Shown piece after piece: positions 11,246-23,400 of a stretch of 64,000 nt of DNA. Both the position numbers and the translations under genes were made by a program. The notes below the pieces were generated by a model. That model had not been told where the DNA came from, did no database searches, and saw nothing but the letters and a program-made list of their open reading frames with translations. The stretch spans positions 10,097,983 through 10,161,982 of the forward strand of contig NC_087077.1 in the NCBI RefSeq assembly GCF_026151205.1, given 5' to 3'. The stretch comes from Bolinopsis microptera (taxonomy: Eukaryota > Ctenophora > Tentaculata > Lobata > Bolinopsidae). The first letter of the stretch is position 1, and every line of letters starts with the position of its first letter.

Positions 11246-11485
11246 TTGTAAGTGCGCACGAACCAACTATCCGTTTGCTTTGCCTGAAAGGTGTTCGCAC
11301 AACGAAATTATAATTTCTCGTCTGAAACTTCTCAAAAATTGTTTCGAAAATCGAACTGTCTAAAACAGCATGTTTTGTCAGTATGTATAAAGAGAATGCA
11401 ACAATATCCACATAATATGCACATATCCATTATCCACCTTTCGTCACCTGTCTTTTCCAGACGCCGTCAATGATCCAACTTTGAT

Positions 11486-11609
11486 ATGGAAGCCGTTCCA
11501 CGGCAGAGACTGACAAGAGCCTCCAAACAGAATCAGAGGGACTCAGAGCCAGAAACGGATCAGATGCTTGACCCCATCGATCAGTCATTTAACTGGGGTA
11601 TCATAATTG
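11486..11609 (+). CDS. variable first coding exon A of arylsulfatase locus
   Basis: An ATG at 11486 opens 41 codons plus one base and ends at donor ATTG|GTGAGT (phase 1). A strong acceptor, CTTTTCCAG, ends at 11460, so the coding start sits in an exon preceded by at least one non-coding exon. The peptide is polar, basic then acidic (QRLTRASKQNQRDSEPE), as expected of a cytoplasmic tail, and ends FNWGIII. Spliced to the transmembrane exon at 33112 it continues in frame with D-Y-I-L-L. Assignment to the sulfatase gene is inferred from strand, phase and shared pattern with the other exons. Confidence 0.6.
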
Positions 11610-13613
11610 GTGAGTTATTACTTATTATAGACGATTTAATTTTCTAAATTTTCTTTACTCAATTTGTTACTTTGTTGTAAAAGTTGCCGTTTGGCGACAG
11701 CCTCTCTCTCCGCCAAACAAGCAGTACTAAAGAAGTAAAGAAGCCTCCGAGGGTCCTCAAGTAGTGCGAAAGTCTTTTTCTCGAACGGAATAATTTGCTT
11801 ATAATACCAACAACATGTTAGTGCTAATTACCCAATGAACAATCAGCACGTACTCAAATACTGACTGCTGGACGTGCTTCAATTGGACCACTGCACCGAA
11901 CTTAATGTAGGAAATATGTCACGTGGTTTAGTTCCGTGCTTATGATTGGTTTATTTCGGTGCGTTTGTACGTGTTATAAAAATACTTTAGTTTTTTACAA
12001 GCGTATTCTATTATACGGTGTATATAGGTTTAAATTACTTGTTTCGCCCGTGAAATGACTCATGTTTTCTTGTGTTGCCTGCATTCTCCTATTCGATGTG
12101 GCTAGTATTACACTTTAAAGCACTTTCATGAAAGAAAATTGTGACCGAAACTTGTCTGTATCCAATTGAAATTAGTACGCAATTCTGCACTAAAGATTGC
12201 AGCTTCAGTTCCTGATCTAACTATCTAGAAAACATGTATCTCCACTGAGTATACCAGATTAGGCACATAGCCGACACTAAACGAGGGTAGAAGTTGTGTT
12301 TACAGTTTAAGATGTTTCCTTGTATTCTGAAGTCTCATGACACATTATCCTCTCTTCAATGTCAGATCGAGTAATGTTTCATATAAGTAGCCTTTATTTC
12401 GGCAGCATTTTATTATTTTACGTACAAATTCTATTAAGATATTGAAAAGCCACACAAACCCAGCTTATTGTCAAATATAAGGAGTTGCCTGACAATTTGT
12501 GTCCTGATTTTTTAATACTTTCATCACTATTATATTATGACTAAAAAAATTTGAGATACAGATGGAATGTGTGCTTTTATTAAAAGTTTCTGATTCCATT
12601 TTAACTTAAAATCCTGCTCTGCTTCTTCCTGAATCGACTCCAGAGAAGAAAACTCGTTAAATCAGTTACTATCAGTATGCCTATAAGTATAAATGCCGAT
12701 GCGAACCAATCATTGTTTAGAACAATTTTATGATCTCCATTCTCCACAATTCCGATTCGTTTACAATTTATTGAGACCCTTAAACGTAAGTAAACACGGC
12801 GGGTGATACATTTTGGAACGATTTTAAAAACATAAATGCTCTTTTTTCACTGTTATCATGGCATCTCATTTAATATATTTTGAACTTTTTGCATCTTTTT
12901 GATATTAGAAAATCACTTTGAAATGTCAATTCTTTTGCAATGATTGTATTGGCGATTCTGGTAGGATACAAGCAATACGGAAAATAGCAAATCGCGGGTA
13001 GTGCAGCCATTTGCCTTTTGGAATTATTGCTGCTCTTAACATACTTCTCAGGCTCAAATTTGGAGCCTTTAGGTACTCTCAGGTTGGATTGTTCAACAGC
13101 GTGGCATACAAGGTTATAGTCTTTTGCTTAGATTCCTGGCAGTTCAAGATGTACATATAAATTTATAAAAATGATTCTACTATCCGATTTTTTCAATGTT
13201 AAAAATCTAATCATGAAACACGTTTAACCCTAACCATAGTTAAGGGCGTCAATTTTATTCAATTGTTCACAGCGATACCAATTACCAAGTACACAAATCT
13301 CAAATCTGATAGAACGAATAACGGCCGATGCAGGTGCAAAAAAGTACGGTATTAGGTCAATAGTGCGATTCCACACCCACTTATATGCTGACTCTTTCGC
13401 TGATGCACTTGTTTTAATTGAATTTATAATTATATGATTGAAATCCTTTTTGATTTGAGTTATGATTGAAAATAACTTTATTTTGCTTAACAAACATTTA
13501 AAAACATGAGAGTTTTGAGAAACCATTTAAAACTTTTGAGGTAACAGCCATTTGATTTAAACCATTCCCGAGTTTTCTGTAACCATGCCAATTAATGAAG
13601 GAGATCAGAAGAC
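11610..13613. other. intronic or intergenic sequence between exons A and B
   Basis: No coding exon with both a start and a good donor was found. A GTAAGT at 12783 was tested, but its phase-1 frame contains no ATG. Otherwise the stretch is AT-rich, with no repeat array. Confidence 0.4.
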
Positions 13614-13776
13614 ATGAATGTCGGTTCCCACGAAGAACCAGCTTCAAGTTCCGCTAAATGTGAAGAGGGAGTGGACACAGCTCCGGTGCCGAGGAGACTC
13701 CGTTTTCGTCTCCAAAGAGCCGCCACTCAACCCATCATTGACCTGTACAACAACTACAAGTGGGATCTCAAGGCTC
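13614..13776 (+). CDS. variable first coding exon B of arylsulfatase locus
   Basis: An ATG at 13614 gives 54 codons plus one base and ends GCTC|GTGAGT (phase 1). The peptide is polar (EEPASSSAKCEEG), then basic (VPRRLRFRLQRAA), and ends in a Tyr/Trp-containing stretch (DLYNNYKWDLKA) resembling the LYNWYKG and LYRRVKG stretches of exons E and F. An AG at 13607-13608 would also let this be used as a symmetric phase-1 internal exon. The first-exon reading is preferred by analogy with its neighbours. Confidence 0.6.
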
Positions 13777-15553
13777 GTGAGTAACCAGTCACTCGTTGTT
13801 GCATTTATTAAACTGAGTCAAAGAATTAGATATCGAACCAAATAAAGCATGTTCATTTAGCTATTCTCTTTTAGAATAACTCGTTTCGTAACTCGATGAT
13901 CAAATTAAAGTAACATTTTTTAGTTCATGTTATTCAACTGAATCATCGAAATTCAAATCAAGTTGCGCTATCACTATAGTTCGAACTAATTAGCTGTGTG
14001 TAGGGGGTGCACCATGAAAATAAACTTGCTCGGATTTTAAAAATTTTTGTACCATTGTTTTCTAGAGACTGTGAAAATTTTCACAGTACTAAATTTGTCA
14101 TACCTTTTTGGAAAGATCAGTGAGTTTCGTCTAGGTGCCATATTTGATGGTGCGCGGCTTTTGGAGCAAAATTAGCTGTAAAAGTCGCGTAATTTGACCA
14201 AATTTGACCAAATTCGTTGATTTTTGTCGTATTATTTGGATATATCTTCAGTTCCTTGAATAAGATCATTCTGAAAATTGGTGACGACCTTCCAATAGGG
14301 CTTTCACAACTGTCCGAAAAATTTGGTAGATATCGGGGTTGATATAGTGATCAAAATGGGGCAAAATACGCTGCTTTTAGCTGTAACATAATGTCTGATG
14401 GTTGGATATGCTTTAAACTTTTCGGACACTTTCCTTGTAAGTCTATGAGTAAGCTTACCAATTTTTGTTGCAATTAGAGGTCGGGAAAGATACTTAATAT
14501 CTATTTGTTTGAAGAAAATTGTGCTGGCCGAAATTAGCGCTAAAAAACCATCCTACAGTCGGCACGCGCGGCGCGGCTCACTGTCGATGGCGCACTACCT
14601 ACTGTGTGATATTAAAATTAGAAAATTCTGACCTTTTCTCGGGCGGTAAAAAATATGTTTATTCGTGCTTCAGTACAGACTGAGAGGCCCATGAATAAGG
14701 GCCGGTTTGATCACGATTTTGATTATATTTATGGATTATGAAGGAGCACATGTTTTAATTGCAAGTGGAGAATTTTCCTCGACTTTGAAACCATCCTAAA
14801 GTTTAAAATCTGTACTTGCATTTTCTGTAACTTGAAAATATGATTCGACTTCGATTTATATTTTAACCATTTGAAGGTTGTCCAAAGAGTTTGTAAAAAT
14901 GATCGATACTAAGATAGCAAAATAAATTAAGTCACCAAGTTATAACGCTACCTGAGGTGCCGTGTAGTTCTAAGTATGGAACTGGGAGTCGGAACTTTTA
15001 TATACTGATCGAGGATTGATTGTTATGGCGAACGAGATCAAGTTGATTAAATCAATTTTGGAAAGTTTCGGTTTTGAAAAAGATTAATTGTATCATTGCA
15101 GGGATTCAAATTATTGAACCGTATTTTTTGCAGCACCACCGTTTTCAGCGTTCTTTCTCGAACCATTTGTACTGTCTCTTTTAATATTGAATTTAGAGGA
15201 CACCAGGACTGTAAAATTTCATTATCCTATTCCCAAATTGGTTTGGGAAATCATCATGTGTGTCTCAGTATGTGTGTCTCGTGGCACCCGTGATAATTTT
15301 ACAGTGATGAGTAACTCAATTGTACTGACCACATATTTTGTTTGTGAGTGTCTTGTGGTTCACTTTCCTCCAGGACCAGCTTCAATCTGTTTAGAATTAA
15401 GATTTTCAAGCTTAAATCGCTATAACCGAAGCTTATATAAACTGTGGAACTTTGAAACTTAGCTTCCATTCGATCTCCATTTTTTTCACGAGATCATGTA
15501 ACCATAATAATTAAAATTAGGCTCTTTGACATAAAGGTCGCTTTGATGTAAAC
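13777..15553. other. non-coding sequence between exons B and C
   Basis: AT-rich with a GC-rich patch near 14560-14600. One small frame at 15024-15086 (ATG GCG AAC..) has only a weak possible donor and was not called. No repeat array or RNA gene was recognised. Confidence 0.4.
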
Positions 15554-15647
15554 ATGAACAGTTACATGTCCTCCGAGAGCAATACTAATGATGACCAAAA
15601 GGATGGATCTACGATCAAACCCTGGCACAAGACGAAACGCAAAAGAT
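15554..15647 (+). CDS. variable first coding exon C of arylsulfatase locus
   Basis: An ATG at 15554 gives 31 codons plus one base, ending AGAT|GTAAGA (phase 1). The peptide is Ser/Asn/Asp-rich and ends in a strongly basic stretch (KPWHKTKRKR) that would lie directly on the cytoplasmic side of the transmembrane helix encoded at 33112, as the positive-inside rule predicts. Junction codon T|AT gives Tyr. The combination of ATG, good donor, phase and basic end makes it one of the more convincing short exons. Confidence 0.58.
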
Positions 15648-16161
15648 GTAAGAATTGAGGAATTTGTTATGATTATTTCCTGATTATTAATTACTACTGC
15701 ACTTGTAATCGTTAACAGCTTTTTTAGTCGTTTAAGCATGAAATATTTTTAATGTGACTACATGTAAGAAAGCATATCTATTGTCAGAAAATGAAATATT
15801 AGAATTAAGGCATCCTCTGTTCATTTCAGACCACTAATTTTCAGTTTACTACAATAAGAGTCAGGAATATCTCTTATTTCTCTTAAAATATCCTAAATCA
15901 AATAAACTGCAGCCTTATTAGACAACTAATCTTATGAAATTCATAATAAAAAGAGCTAAAATAGTGAAATGACTATAATTTCACTACAATTATCAGGAAA
16001 ATCTAAGTAAACTGTTGCACTGAACGTACGTCTTTCTGCGCTACCTAAATTAATTTTGTATCTCGTTTTTATCTTTCTGAAGCGGTACTAGGGTTGTACA
16101 TAATATTTTACGAATGATTATAACCGTTAATATTATTTAGAAAGTGCATTTGCTTTGGTTT

Positions 16162-16520
16162 TTAGTTTAGACTCTGTAGCTCAGACCTGCTCAGAGTGGT
16201 CTGTAGTTTATACCTGCTCAGAGTGGTCTGTAGTTCAGACCTGCCGATCAGAGTGGTTTGTAGTTTAGACCTGCTCAGAGTGGTCTGTAGTTTAGACCTG
16301 CTCAGAGTGGTCTGTAGTTCAGACCTGCTCAGGGTGGTCTGTAGTTTAGACCTGCTCAGAGTGGTCTGTAGTTCAAACCTGCTCAGAGTGGTCTTTAGTT
16401 CAGACCTGCTCAGGGTGGTCTGTAGTTTAGACCTGCTCAGAGTGGTCTGTAGTTTAGACCTGCTCAGAGTGGTCTGTAGTTCAGACCTGTTCAGAGTGGT
16501 CTGTAGTTTAGACCTGCTTA
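16162..16520. repeat. 27-bp minisatellite
   Basis: About 13 copies of a 27-bp unit, GTAGTTTAGACCTGCTCAGA + GTGGTCT with TTTAG/TTCAG variation; one copy carries a 3-bp insertion (GCCGATCAG). Because 27 is divisible by three and the unit lacks stops in some frames, long open frames appear on both strands. They are repeat artefacts. Confidence 0.95.
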
Positions 16521-16717
16521 CGCTGGTCATTGGTCAACACAACATACCACTGTTGTATGTAGTATTTTGACCAGCGTCCTTTTTAGTTCTTACAGCGGTT
16601 TGCACTACAAACGCTGATCCGTACTAAAATCTCCACACTATTTTGTTGTGAGACCGGAAGTCTAAGTTACCAGTAATGAGTTGCCGCAATATAACAAAGT
16701 GACTAGGAATAAGCTAC

Positions 16718-16814
16718 ATGAGCATAAATGTTCACTCTAAATATCCAGCGGACAGTTTTATTTCACGGTACCTACGTTACACAGTTTGCTTACATTGCCT
16801 TGTATATGGGGTAC
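16718..16814 (+). CDS. possible variable first exon D
   Basis: An ATG at 16718 gives 32 codons plus one base, ending GTAC|GTAAGG in phase 1 like the other variable exons. The peptide (ending RYTVCLHCLVYG) is more hydrophobic than the others and lacks the basic or acidic tail pattern. It may equally be 5' untranslated sequence of exon E, which starts 110 bp downstream. Confidence 0.3.
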
Positions 16815-16924
16815 GTAAGGTGTACTTATCCGTGTGTATCAGTTTATATTTTATGAGTCTGCTTCCTGCTGCTTTGTGTTCAGATACGTCCTTATTATTA
16901 AGCTAAATTTGACGACCTTACTTT

Positions 16925-17288
16925 ATGTCTACAAAAGAAAGATACAGGTACAGTGAGCTTCCGACAGAGCCAGTATCTGGTCATAGGAACATGACATCAG
17001 TAGAAGCAGAGGACATTGAATCCTCACCTAACAAATACGTCAACCTTCGTCTGAACAATTCATCAGAGACTGGGGGAACCGGAAGAGAGGTTCCAGAAGA
17101 CACTGGGATCCAGAGTAACATACAGCTGGATGTAGGAGAGATTGAGGAATCTGATGAATTCAAAAACACGACAATTCAAAAACTTTACAACTGGTACAAG
17201 GGTATTTTTGTTGGTTCCATAACGGATTCAGAGGTGGCAGGCATGATCAGCGCTTACGGAATGTCTCTCAAGACTTTCCGCGGTCACC
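16925..17288 (+). CDS. variable first coding exon E of arylsulfatase locus
   Basis: An ATG at 16925 gives 121 codons plus one base, ending GTCACC|GTAAGT (phase 1). A second in-frame ATG at 16991 aligns with the start of exon F and may be the real start. The tail is acidic and polar, followed by a conserved block, LYNWYKGIFVGSITDSEVAG (to about residue 107), then MISAYGMSLKTFRGH. Exon F has the same block (LYRRVKGVFVEPISEEE.., KEVADIIKAYGRPLRTIWMH), so E and F are diverged duplicates. With the constant exons the product would be about 709 aa. A single unspliced reading would run on past the donor and stop at 17408-17410. Confidence 0.75.
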
Positions 17289-18017
17289 GTAAGTTCCATT
17301 TAGTTTTATTTAGTTTTATTTATTATTTGGAAGAGTGGTTTTCCTTTTATCACGTTCAACCAACGGAAATAAAATGTAATTCTGTTAAGTTCAAGTTGGA
17401 GAACATCTAAACATGGAGCTGGTCAACATTTCGCACTGGTCCTGTCAGTTACTATTTACATTCACAACTGGGTAGTATTCACCTTTAGTGTCCACGAGTT
17501 ACTGGGCAAATTTGTGTTAATGAATCTAAATCTGGGTTCTAACTTATGTGGGTATAGTGAGGCCTTGGAGAGTCGTCTTCAAGCACATTATCCCACGATT
17601 ATCTAGATTAGTAGATTACGAGAATAATCTAAGTCCAAATTACAACTACAACTCAAAATTACGTTGACCTCTACAGGATCTCCCAGCTTGAATTCCTCGT
17701 TTAAAATCAACTAATCACAGAGACGTAACCAATGGGTACACCCTCTCAGCACAACACCATGACACTTATGTCTAGAAGTTGTATTTATAGTGAACAATTA
17801 CGGGATAAGGCCTCATAACACATACAACATACTTAGATGTTTTATGTAAGCCTCTATGAACCATTCCGACAAGTTGTAAATTTGTTAATCTACCCTCCTC
17901 CGTTTGTCCTGTATTTCTGGTTGGGTAGTTGAGTTTTATTTCATCAAATAGTTGATTTCGTCAACGAAATAAAAGTACACTAAGCTACCATCTGAGACCT
18001 GATCAAGCCAGAGCAAC
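17289..18017. other. intronic sequence between exons E and F
   Basis: No exon with start, donor and phase was seen. One 20-codon frame at 17413 lacks a phase-1 donor. Confidence 0.4.
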
Positions 18018-18309
18018 ATGACTTTAGTAGAGGACCTGGAAGCATCACCTGATAAACACATCCCCCTAAACCTGGACACACAACCTGTGGAATCAGGAGT
18101 AGCTGTTGAAGATACCATAAGTATCACAGAGCTGAACGGGGGAGAGCGGGTAGCGGACCCGGGGTCTAAGATCCGGACCTTATATAGACGGGTCAAGGGG
18201 GTGTTCGTGGAGCCTATCAGTGAAGAGGAGGACGATCGACTCACAGATAAGGAGGTGGCAGATATTATTAAAGCTTACGGAAGACCGCTCAGAACCATTT
18301 GGATGCATC
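18018..18309 (+). CDS. variable first coding exon F of arylsulfatase locus
   Basis: An ATG at 18018, with an in-frame TGA six codons upstream, gives 97 codons plus one base, ending GCATC|GTAAGT (phase 1). The start MTLVEDLEASPDKHIPLNL matches exon E's MTSVEAEDIESSPNKYVNL, and the end carries the shared KGVFVEP..TDKEVADIIKAYG block. The peptide is acidic at the start, with basic residues near the membrane side. Spliced to 33112 it yields a 685-aa product. The clear likeness to E, 1.1 kb upstream, shows exon duplication within the locus. Confidence 0.78.
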
Positions 18310-18856
18310 GTAAGTTCTAGATTTGGTTTTTCTGTGTTGTTGTATTGGTCGGGGTTGAGGGGATACAGGGGATGCTGTAACAATACACTTAAATAACTAC
18401 ATAGCTACAACATGTTTTGTTGCAGCAAAATAGCGTAACTTTTGTTGTTTTTTTGGGAAATAAGATTTACTTGGGATTTTGAAACAACTGTTTAATCTTT
18501 TAATGAGGAACACGACGATTTGGGCACGGCAGGCTGCACATATAGTTCTATAAAAGTATAAACAGAAATTAAAATATTATATCAGGGTCGTCCGTAATAA
18601 GCATCGTATGTTTCATTGAATATTGAAAACTGCTAGACTATCGGTTTCGGTTTGTACCTAATTATTTTATGCATGAGTAGTTTAATGAACAGTAACTTAA
18701 TATTATATATCAACGGCTCAAAAATTGTGTATTAAGTGCTCACATAAAACTTTTAATTATGTTACACTAGAAACCCGCCGCTAGTCGAAAGCTTTGTTCG
18801 AGGAAATTTTAAGCATCAGTTATGTTTTAATTTCTCTTCATCATATAGCCCCAAAA

Positions 18857-19230
18857 CGATACTTTTTACCGCATCAAAAAATTTCAATCACAACCAAAGT
18901 TATAAATATATATAGGTATATAGCGTCATGAGGGTAAATGTGAGCTAGTTGTGAAATTCTGATATTTCAATCGAGAATGACAGTCAATTGAATTATTGCC
19001 AGGCAATTAAAATGTTTAACTGCGCAAAGTTATTTGCGTAATTAGAAAACAACAATATTTTTGTTGATTGTGTGTGCGCGGCGTCATGTCAGCATTGTGT
19101 GTAGCTCTAGCGAATTTAGTATCGAAAAAAAGTATCGATACTTTTTACTGCATCAAAATATTGCAATCACAAACAAAGTTATAAGAAGTCATAGCGTGAG
19201 CGTAAATGTGAGCTAGTTTTGAAATTATGA
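18857..19230. repeat. diverged direct duplication
   Basis: About 110 bp at 18857-18970 (GATACTTTTTACCGCATCAA .. AAATGTGAGCTAGTTGTGAA) recurs at 19137-19230 with about 85 percent identity, spaced roughly 270 bp apart. The sequence in between is not repeated. This is either a duplicated piece of a dispersed repeat or two insertions of the same family. Confidence 0.6.
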
Positions 19231-20074
19231 CGTATCATACAGCATAACAACACGCGTTGTTAATCTGTGGTTGCTCGCGCACGTGCATTTTTATCGTTGC
19301 TACGCAACAGCGCAGTAAACCTTTGCTTAAATAACGCCATTATTCTAACGATTATTTAACCTCACTTCCGACGTTAATTATAAAAAATCTAAAGCCTAAA
19401 TCAAAATTCTAAGAATGCTATAGCCTATTCCTATCCTTTTTCTACAACCCTGCTAAAAATGGCGAGGTTTCCATTTGCGAGCTGGGTTTGGCATCACCAG
19501 AGGGTCATTTTGAGGTCGATTTTCGGTGTTTTTTCTTCTATGTCCCCGTTGCCGGGGAAATTTCGTCAAGTTTAAAATATAATATAGATATGTGATAATG
19601 TGATATGTAAACAGGAAATTTTGGGTGTTTACAAATCATATAAAATAGTAAAGTCATTAGTTTAGGCTTTCAGGATAAATACTTGGAGTAAAGCAATATT
19701 GAAAATGACTAAGTTTGTTGATAAGTTAACTTCGGCGTGACCACAAATTATTTGTGCGGTGTGGATAAAATCTGTCAACACTATAAATTAGCTATAAATA
19801 CCCTGACTTACAACTAATATTGAAGATCATTAATACCGAATTTCGTACTTCTAATTACCTTTATACCTAGTCATCAAATTAAATATCATTTTTATTATCA
19901 TCATAGCTAATCACAGAGCATAACCACAGAAAATGTATCTCCACAAATTGTTGTTGACCGTGCGTTCTGCAGAATAAATTTACACCTAATCATTTTCCTA
20001 CTTTATTATTATGCCTGGTTAATCATCTTTGTTCCGCTTGTTTTCTGTACAGCAGATCAAACTTCTGAATGAAT

Positions 20075-20186
20075 ATGAGGGGAAGGCTGCGATCAATATT
20101 CAGCGATATGATAAATCTTTGTCAACATGGCCACGAGTCCGTTAATAGTATGGACCATAACTTTAAACAGAAGATGAGAATTATCC
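20075..20186 (+). CDS. variable first coding exon G of arylsulfatase locus
   Basis: An ATG at 20075 gives 37 codons plus one base, ending ATTATCC|GTGAGT (phase 1). The peptide begins basic (MRGRLRSIF), is polar with His and Asn in the middle, and ends FKQKMRII next to the membrane exon. An acceptor-like TTTCTGTACAG lies 23 bp upstream, so a further non-coding exon is possible. It lies about 250 bp from the 3' end of the antisense LINE at 20434. Confidence 0.55.
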
Positions 20187-20433
20187 GTGAGTATTACTAT
20201 TAGATAAATTGACATTTTACATTTATGTTAAGTAAACTTGATGTTTTATGAAAGTATAAAGTTTATTCGGACACAGAAATATTAATATTTAGTGTTCGTT
20301 ATTCCACATGAATTCATCGACAAACAGTTTTATTCCAGTCATGTACAAGCTGCCCTAGCAACTAACGAACCAAATTGGGAATTATTCGAGCTCTAACCGA
20401 ACCAAATTTTATCTGTCAAATCTGCCTACCTGC

Positions 20434-23400
20434 CTAGGTCGATCCAGATGAAATCTGGAACGAGTTTCGTGTCAACGCTTCTCTCCATTTATCCCTATCA
20501 CACATGAGTAAACGCAGCTGGTCAGGTTCCAGTCCAGTGTCTTCAAGAAGGACGTCCGGGAAGGTCTTATGTGGTCGTCCTCGATAACGCTGGCCATAGG
20601 ATGGTTGCCAAAAAAGGAGTTGTTGAGCAGGTTGGTCCTGTAGACGATAGACATGTCCTGCAAAACGAAGTCTTCGTGTCTTTATAGTATCTGTCACAGA
20701 TGGAATCTTTCCGTAAAGAACGGAGTTAGGTGTATGTGATTTCCATGAGATACCAAAGACCCTTCGTAGCATTCTAGTATAAACACCGTCTAGTGCTCTA
20801 ATATCAGCCTTTTTAAGAGTCCAGGTTTCTGCACCATACAGCAGAACAGGTTCTACTGCAGTTCGAAAAATCTTAGTCTTGATCTTCCTAGACATATTAG
20901 ATTTCCAAAAAGCATCTAGACTCTGCAAAGCTTTCCATGCGAGACCTTTCCTGACATTGATGTCTCTGCTTGTTGAGGCTATAAAGGATCCAAGGTACTT
21001 AAAGTCATGAACTTCTTCTAAAGGGATGCCGTTAATAAAGACTCTATCGTCTGAGTTGGCAGGTCGCGGGATGTTATAGGACATGTATTTGGTCTTTTCG
21101 ATGTTAATAAGGAGACCATAACGGGCTGCTATGTCAGAAATGCTTTGGCAAAGGCGGCCATTTTCGCTGAAGCTGTCAGTAATTGTTGCTAGGTCATCGG
21201 CGAAGTCCAAATCAGCAATGTAGTTACTTCCAACTTTAAACCCATCACGTGGGCCTATTGCCAGTCTTAGTATGAAATCCAGGACGATGATAAAAATGAG
21301 AGGTGCAAGAACATCGCCCTGGAGAATTCCGAGGTTGGTAAGGAATTCTAAGGTTATCCCTTCAGGGGTCATGATTTTAGCCTTAGTGTTGATGTAGAGT
21401 GACATAATGGCTTTTATGATTTTTTTAGGAAAGCCGTAGGAAGCCAGTATGTCGGGAAGATGCGATCTGAAGATGCAGTCAAAGGCCTTTGAGAAGTCAA
21501 TAAAGGAGATGACACAAGGAAGCTGGAAGTTCACAACCTCTTCGATGATACGTCTAAGAGCCAGAATCTGTTCACGAGTCCCTCTTCCAGGCCGGAAACC
21601 ATTCTGGTTGTATCGTAGGCGAGGTTCTATGTGGCTCCTGATTCGGTTTAGAAGCAGCCTGTTGTAGATTTTCGTGGCAACAGGGAGGATGGAGATGCCT
21701 CTGCTATTTTCAGGACAAAACTTTTTAGCTCCTTTGGGTATAGGAAGAATGGCAGTGACAAGAAGCTCTTCCGGGGCTTTACCAGTAGCTAGCATGTTGT
21801 TGAACAGAGATAGTAAAGTAGTGTCCAAGTCAACACACTTGTACAGCAGAGAAGAAATTCCGTCATGACCGTACGTGTCCTTTGTCTGCTTGAGAGCTGT
21901 AGATAGTTCATCTGCTGAGAACGGTGACGTTTCAATTGGGAGTTCTGGCTTTTGGACTTCAAAGCTACCCATTCTGATGTTGTCAGCAGGATTGTAAAGC
22001 AGTTTGCTGTAGTGGTCAGTCCACGCCTTTGCTCGATCTGCCTTGTTTCTGTATCCAGGTAATTGAGACATAGATTTAGGCTTATGATTGGTAAGGTCAT
22101 TTATAAGCTTCCACGCAATACCAGAGCTGTTTGACTTCGTCTGCCATGCTGCATACCCTGGTTGGTTTGCGGGTTGCGGAATAAACAGCTGATCTACTTG
22201 ATCAATTGTCTTATTAACAAACGCTTCTTGTATGCTGGTTTCGACCTTCCTGACTTCAAGGGTGGCATCACGGAGGGCTTTAGTAGCAGCTCGTGTCTTT
22301 CTTTTGTGACTATCTTTCAACGCAGCATCTCGTGCCTTGACAGCAGCCCGGTACTCAGGATTAGATGAAATCTGAGCAGTTAGACTAGTCTTCTTCCTTT
22401 TGGGAAGTACTTTCTCTGCTGTGTCATTAATAGCACTTATCATGTTGGTGTATGCATGCTGGTTGTGTTGGACGAGGTCATCAGTCTCGTTCTCTTCATC
22501 CATTAAGGCAGTGAACCTGTTCTGGAGATGGAGTTGGAAGGCTGTTGAAGTTGCAGTGTTACTTTTTAACTCCTCCCAGTCATACTTGATTACCTTAGGT
22601 CGGACGATGTTGGTCCTTATTGACAGCTTGATAGTCGCTGTGACAATCCGATGGTCAGATTGAACCGAAGGATTAATGTATGACTCACAGTTTTTAAGTG
22701 AATTCTGCCATTTTGAGCGAATGAGGATGTGGTCATTCTGATGCAGTTGACCATTTGGTGCTGTCCAAGTCACCTTTTTAGAATGCTTTTTGTTAAACTT
22801 TAGCGCACCGATGGTGAACGCGTTTTCTTGGGCAAAATCGAGAAGATGCTGTCCGTTTCGGTTTGTACATTCATAAAACGCGTTGGTGTTGCAGGTGTCT
22901 TTTCCAAGGTGAGCATTCAGGTCGCCAGCTATAGCTACTACGTCATGAGGTGGAAAAGATCGGACACAAGAAGTTAACTCTGCATAGAACTGTTCAACTT
23001 CAAGGTCTGTAGATACATTAGTAGGTGAATGACAAGTAACTAAGTGTGTGCAAACTTCACCGGTAAAAGAAACAGACATTATCCTGTCTGAAAAGACGTT
23101 ATGGTCGATGTAGCAGCGTTGGGCCCAAGGGGAAAGAAGGAAGCCAAGTCCAAGGAGTGTTCTACTTTTAGGGGGAGGAGATGCTATGAGGAACTTGTAG
23201 CCATCACGCATTATATAAGGAGTCTTCTTAATACGATGCTCTTGAAGAGCAATCACAGGTATGTCAAAGGTTTTGGCTTTGCACACAAGTTCCCATTGCT
23301 TCCATTCTTCAGTGAGAGATCTTACATTATAAGTAGAAAGGTAAAAGGATTCTGAGATTTTTTTGTTAATTTTTGGTTTTTTGATGGTCCTTCTTTTAAC

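Larger units (their letters stand above)
9253..11459. other. non-coding spacer with dispersed repeats
   Basis: No coding exon was supported. The stretch holds an inverted pair (9659-9690 against 9838-9870) and a GC-rich dispersed repeat near 11120-11245. The sequence just before 11460 is a strong splice acceptor (CACCTGTCTTTTCCAG) for the first exon of the sulfatase locus. Confidence 0.5.

Noticed and set aside
12700-12790. Another variable first exon ending at GTAAGT 12783
   Set aside because: The phase-1 frame has no ATG after its upstream stop, and the ATG frame ends in TGA.
15024-15086. Small frame MANEIKLIKSILESFGFEKD as a first exon
   Set aside because: The only phase-1 GT (GTTTCG) is a poor donor.
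16162-16570. 122- and 124-codon frames on both strands
   Set aside because: Artefacts of the 27-bp repeat.
19489-19575. MARFPFASW.. small frame as another first exon
   Set aside because: No GTRAG donor in phase 1 before its stop.
21449-22663. Plus-strand and other frames inside the LINE
   Set aside because: Shadows of the intact minus-strand polyprotein.
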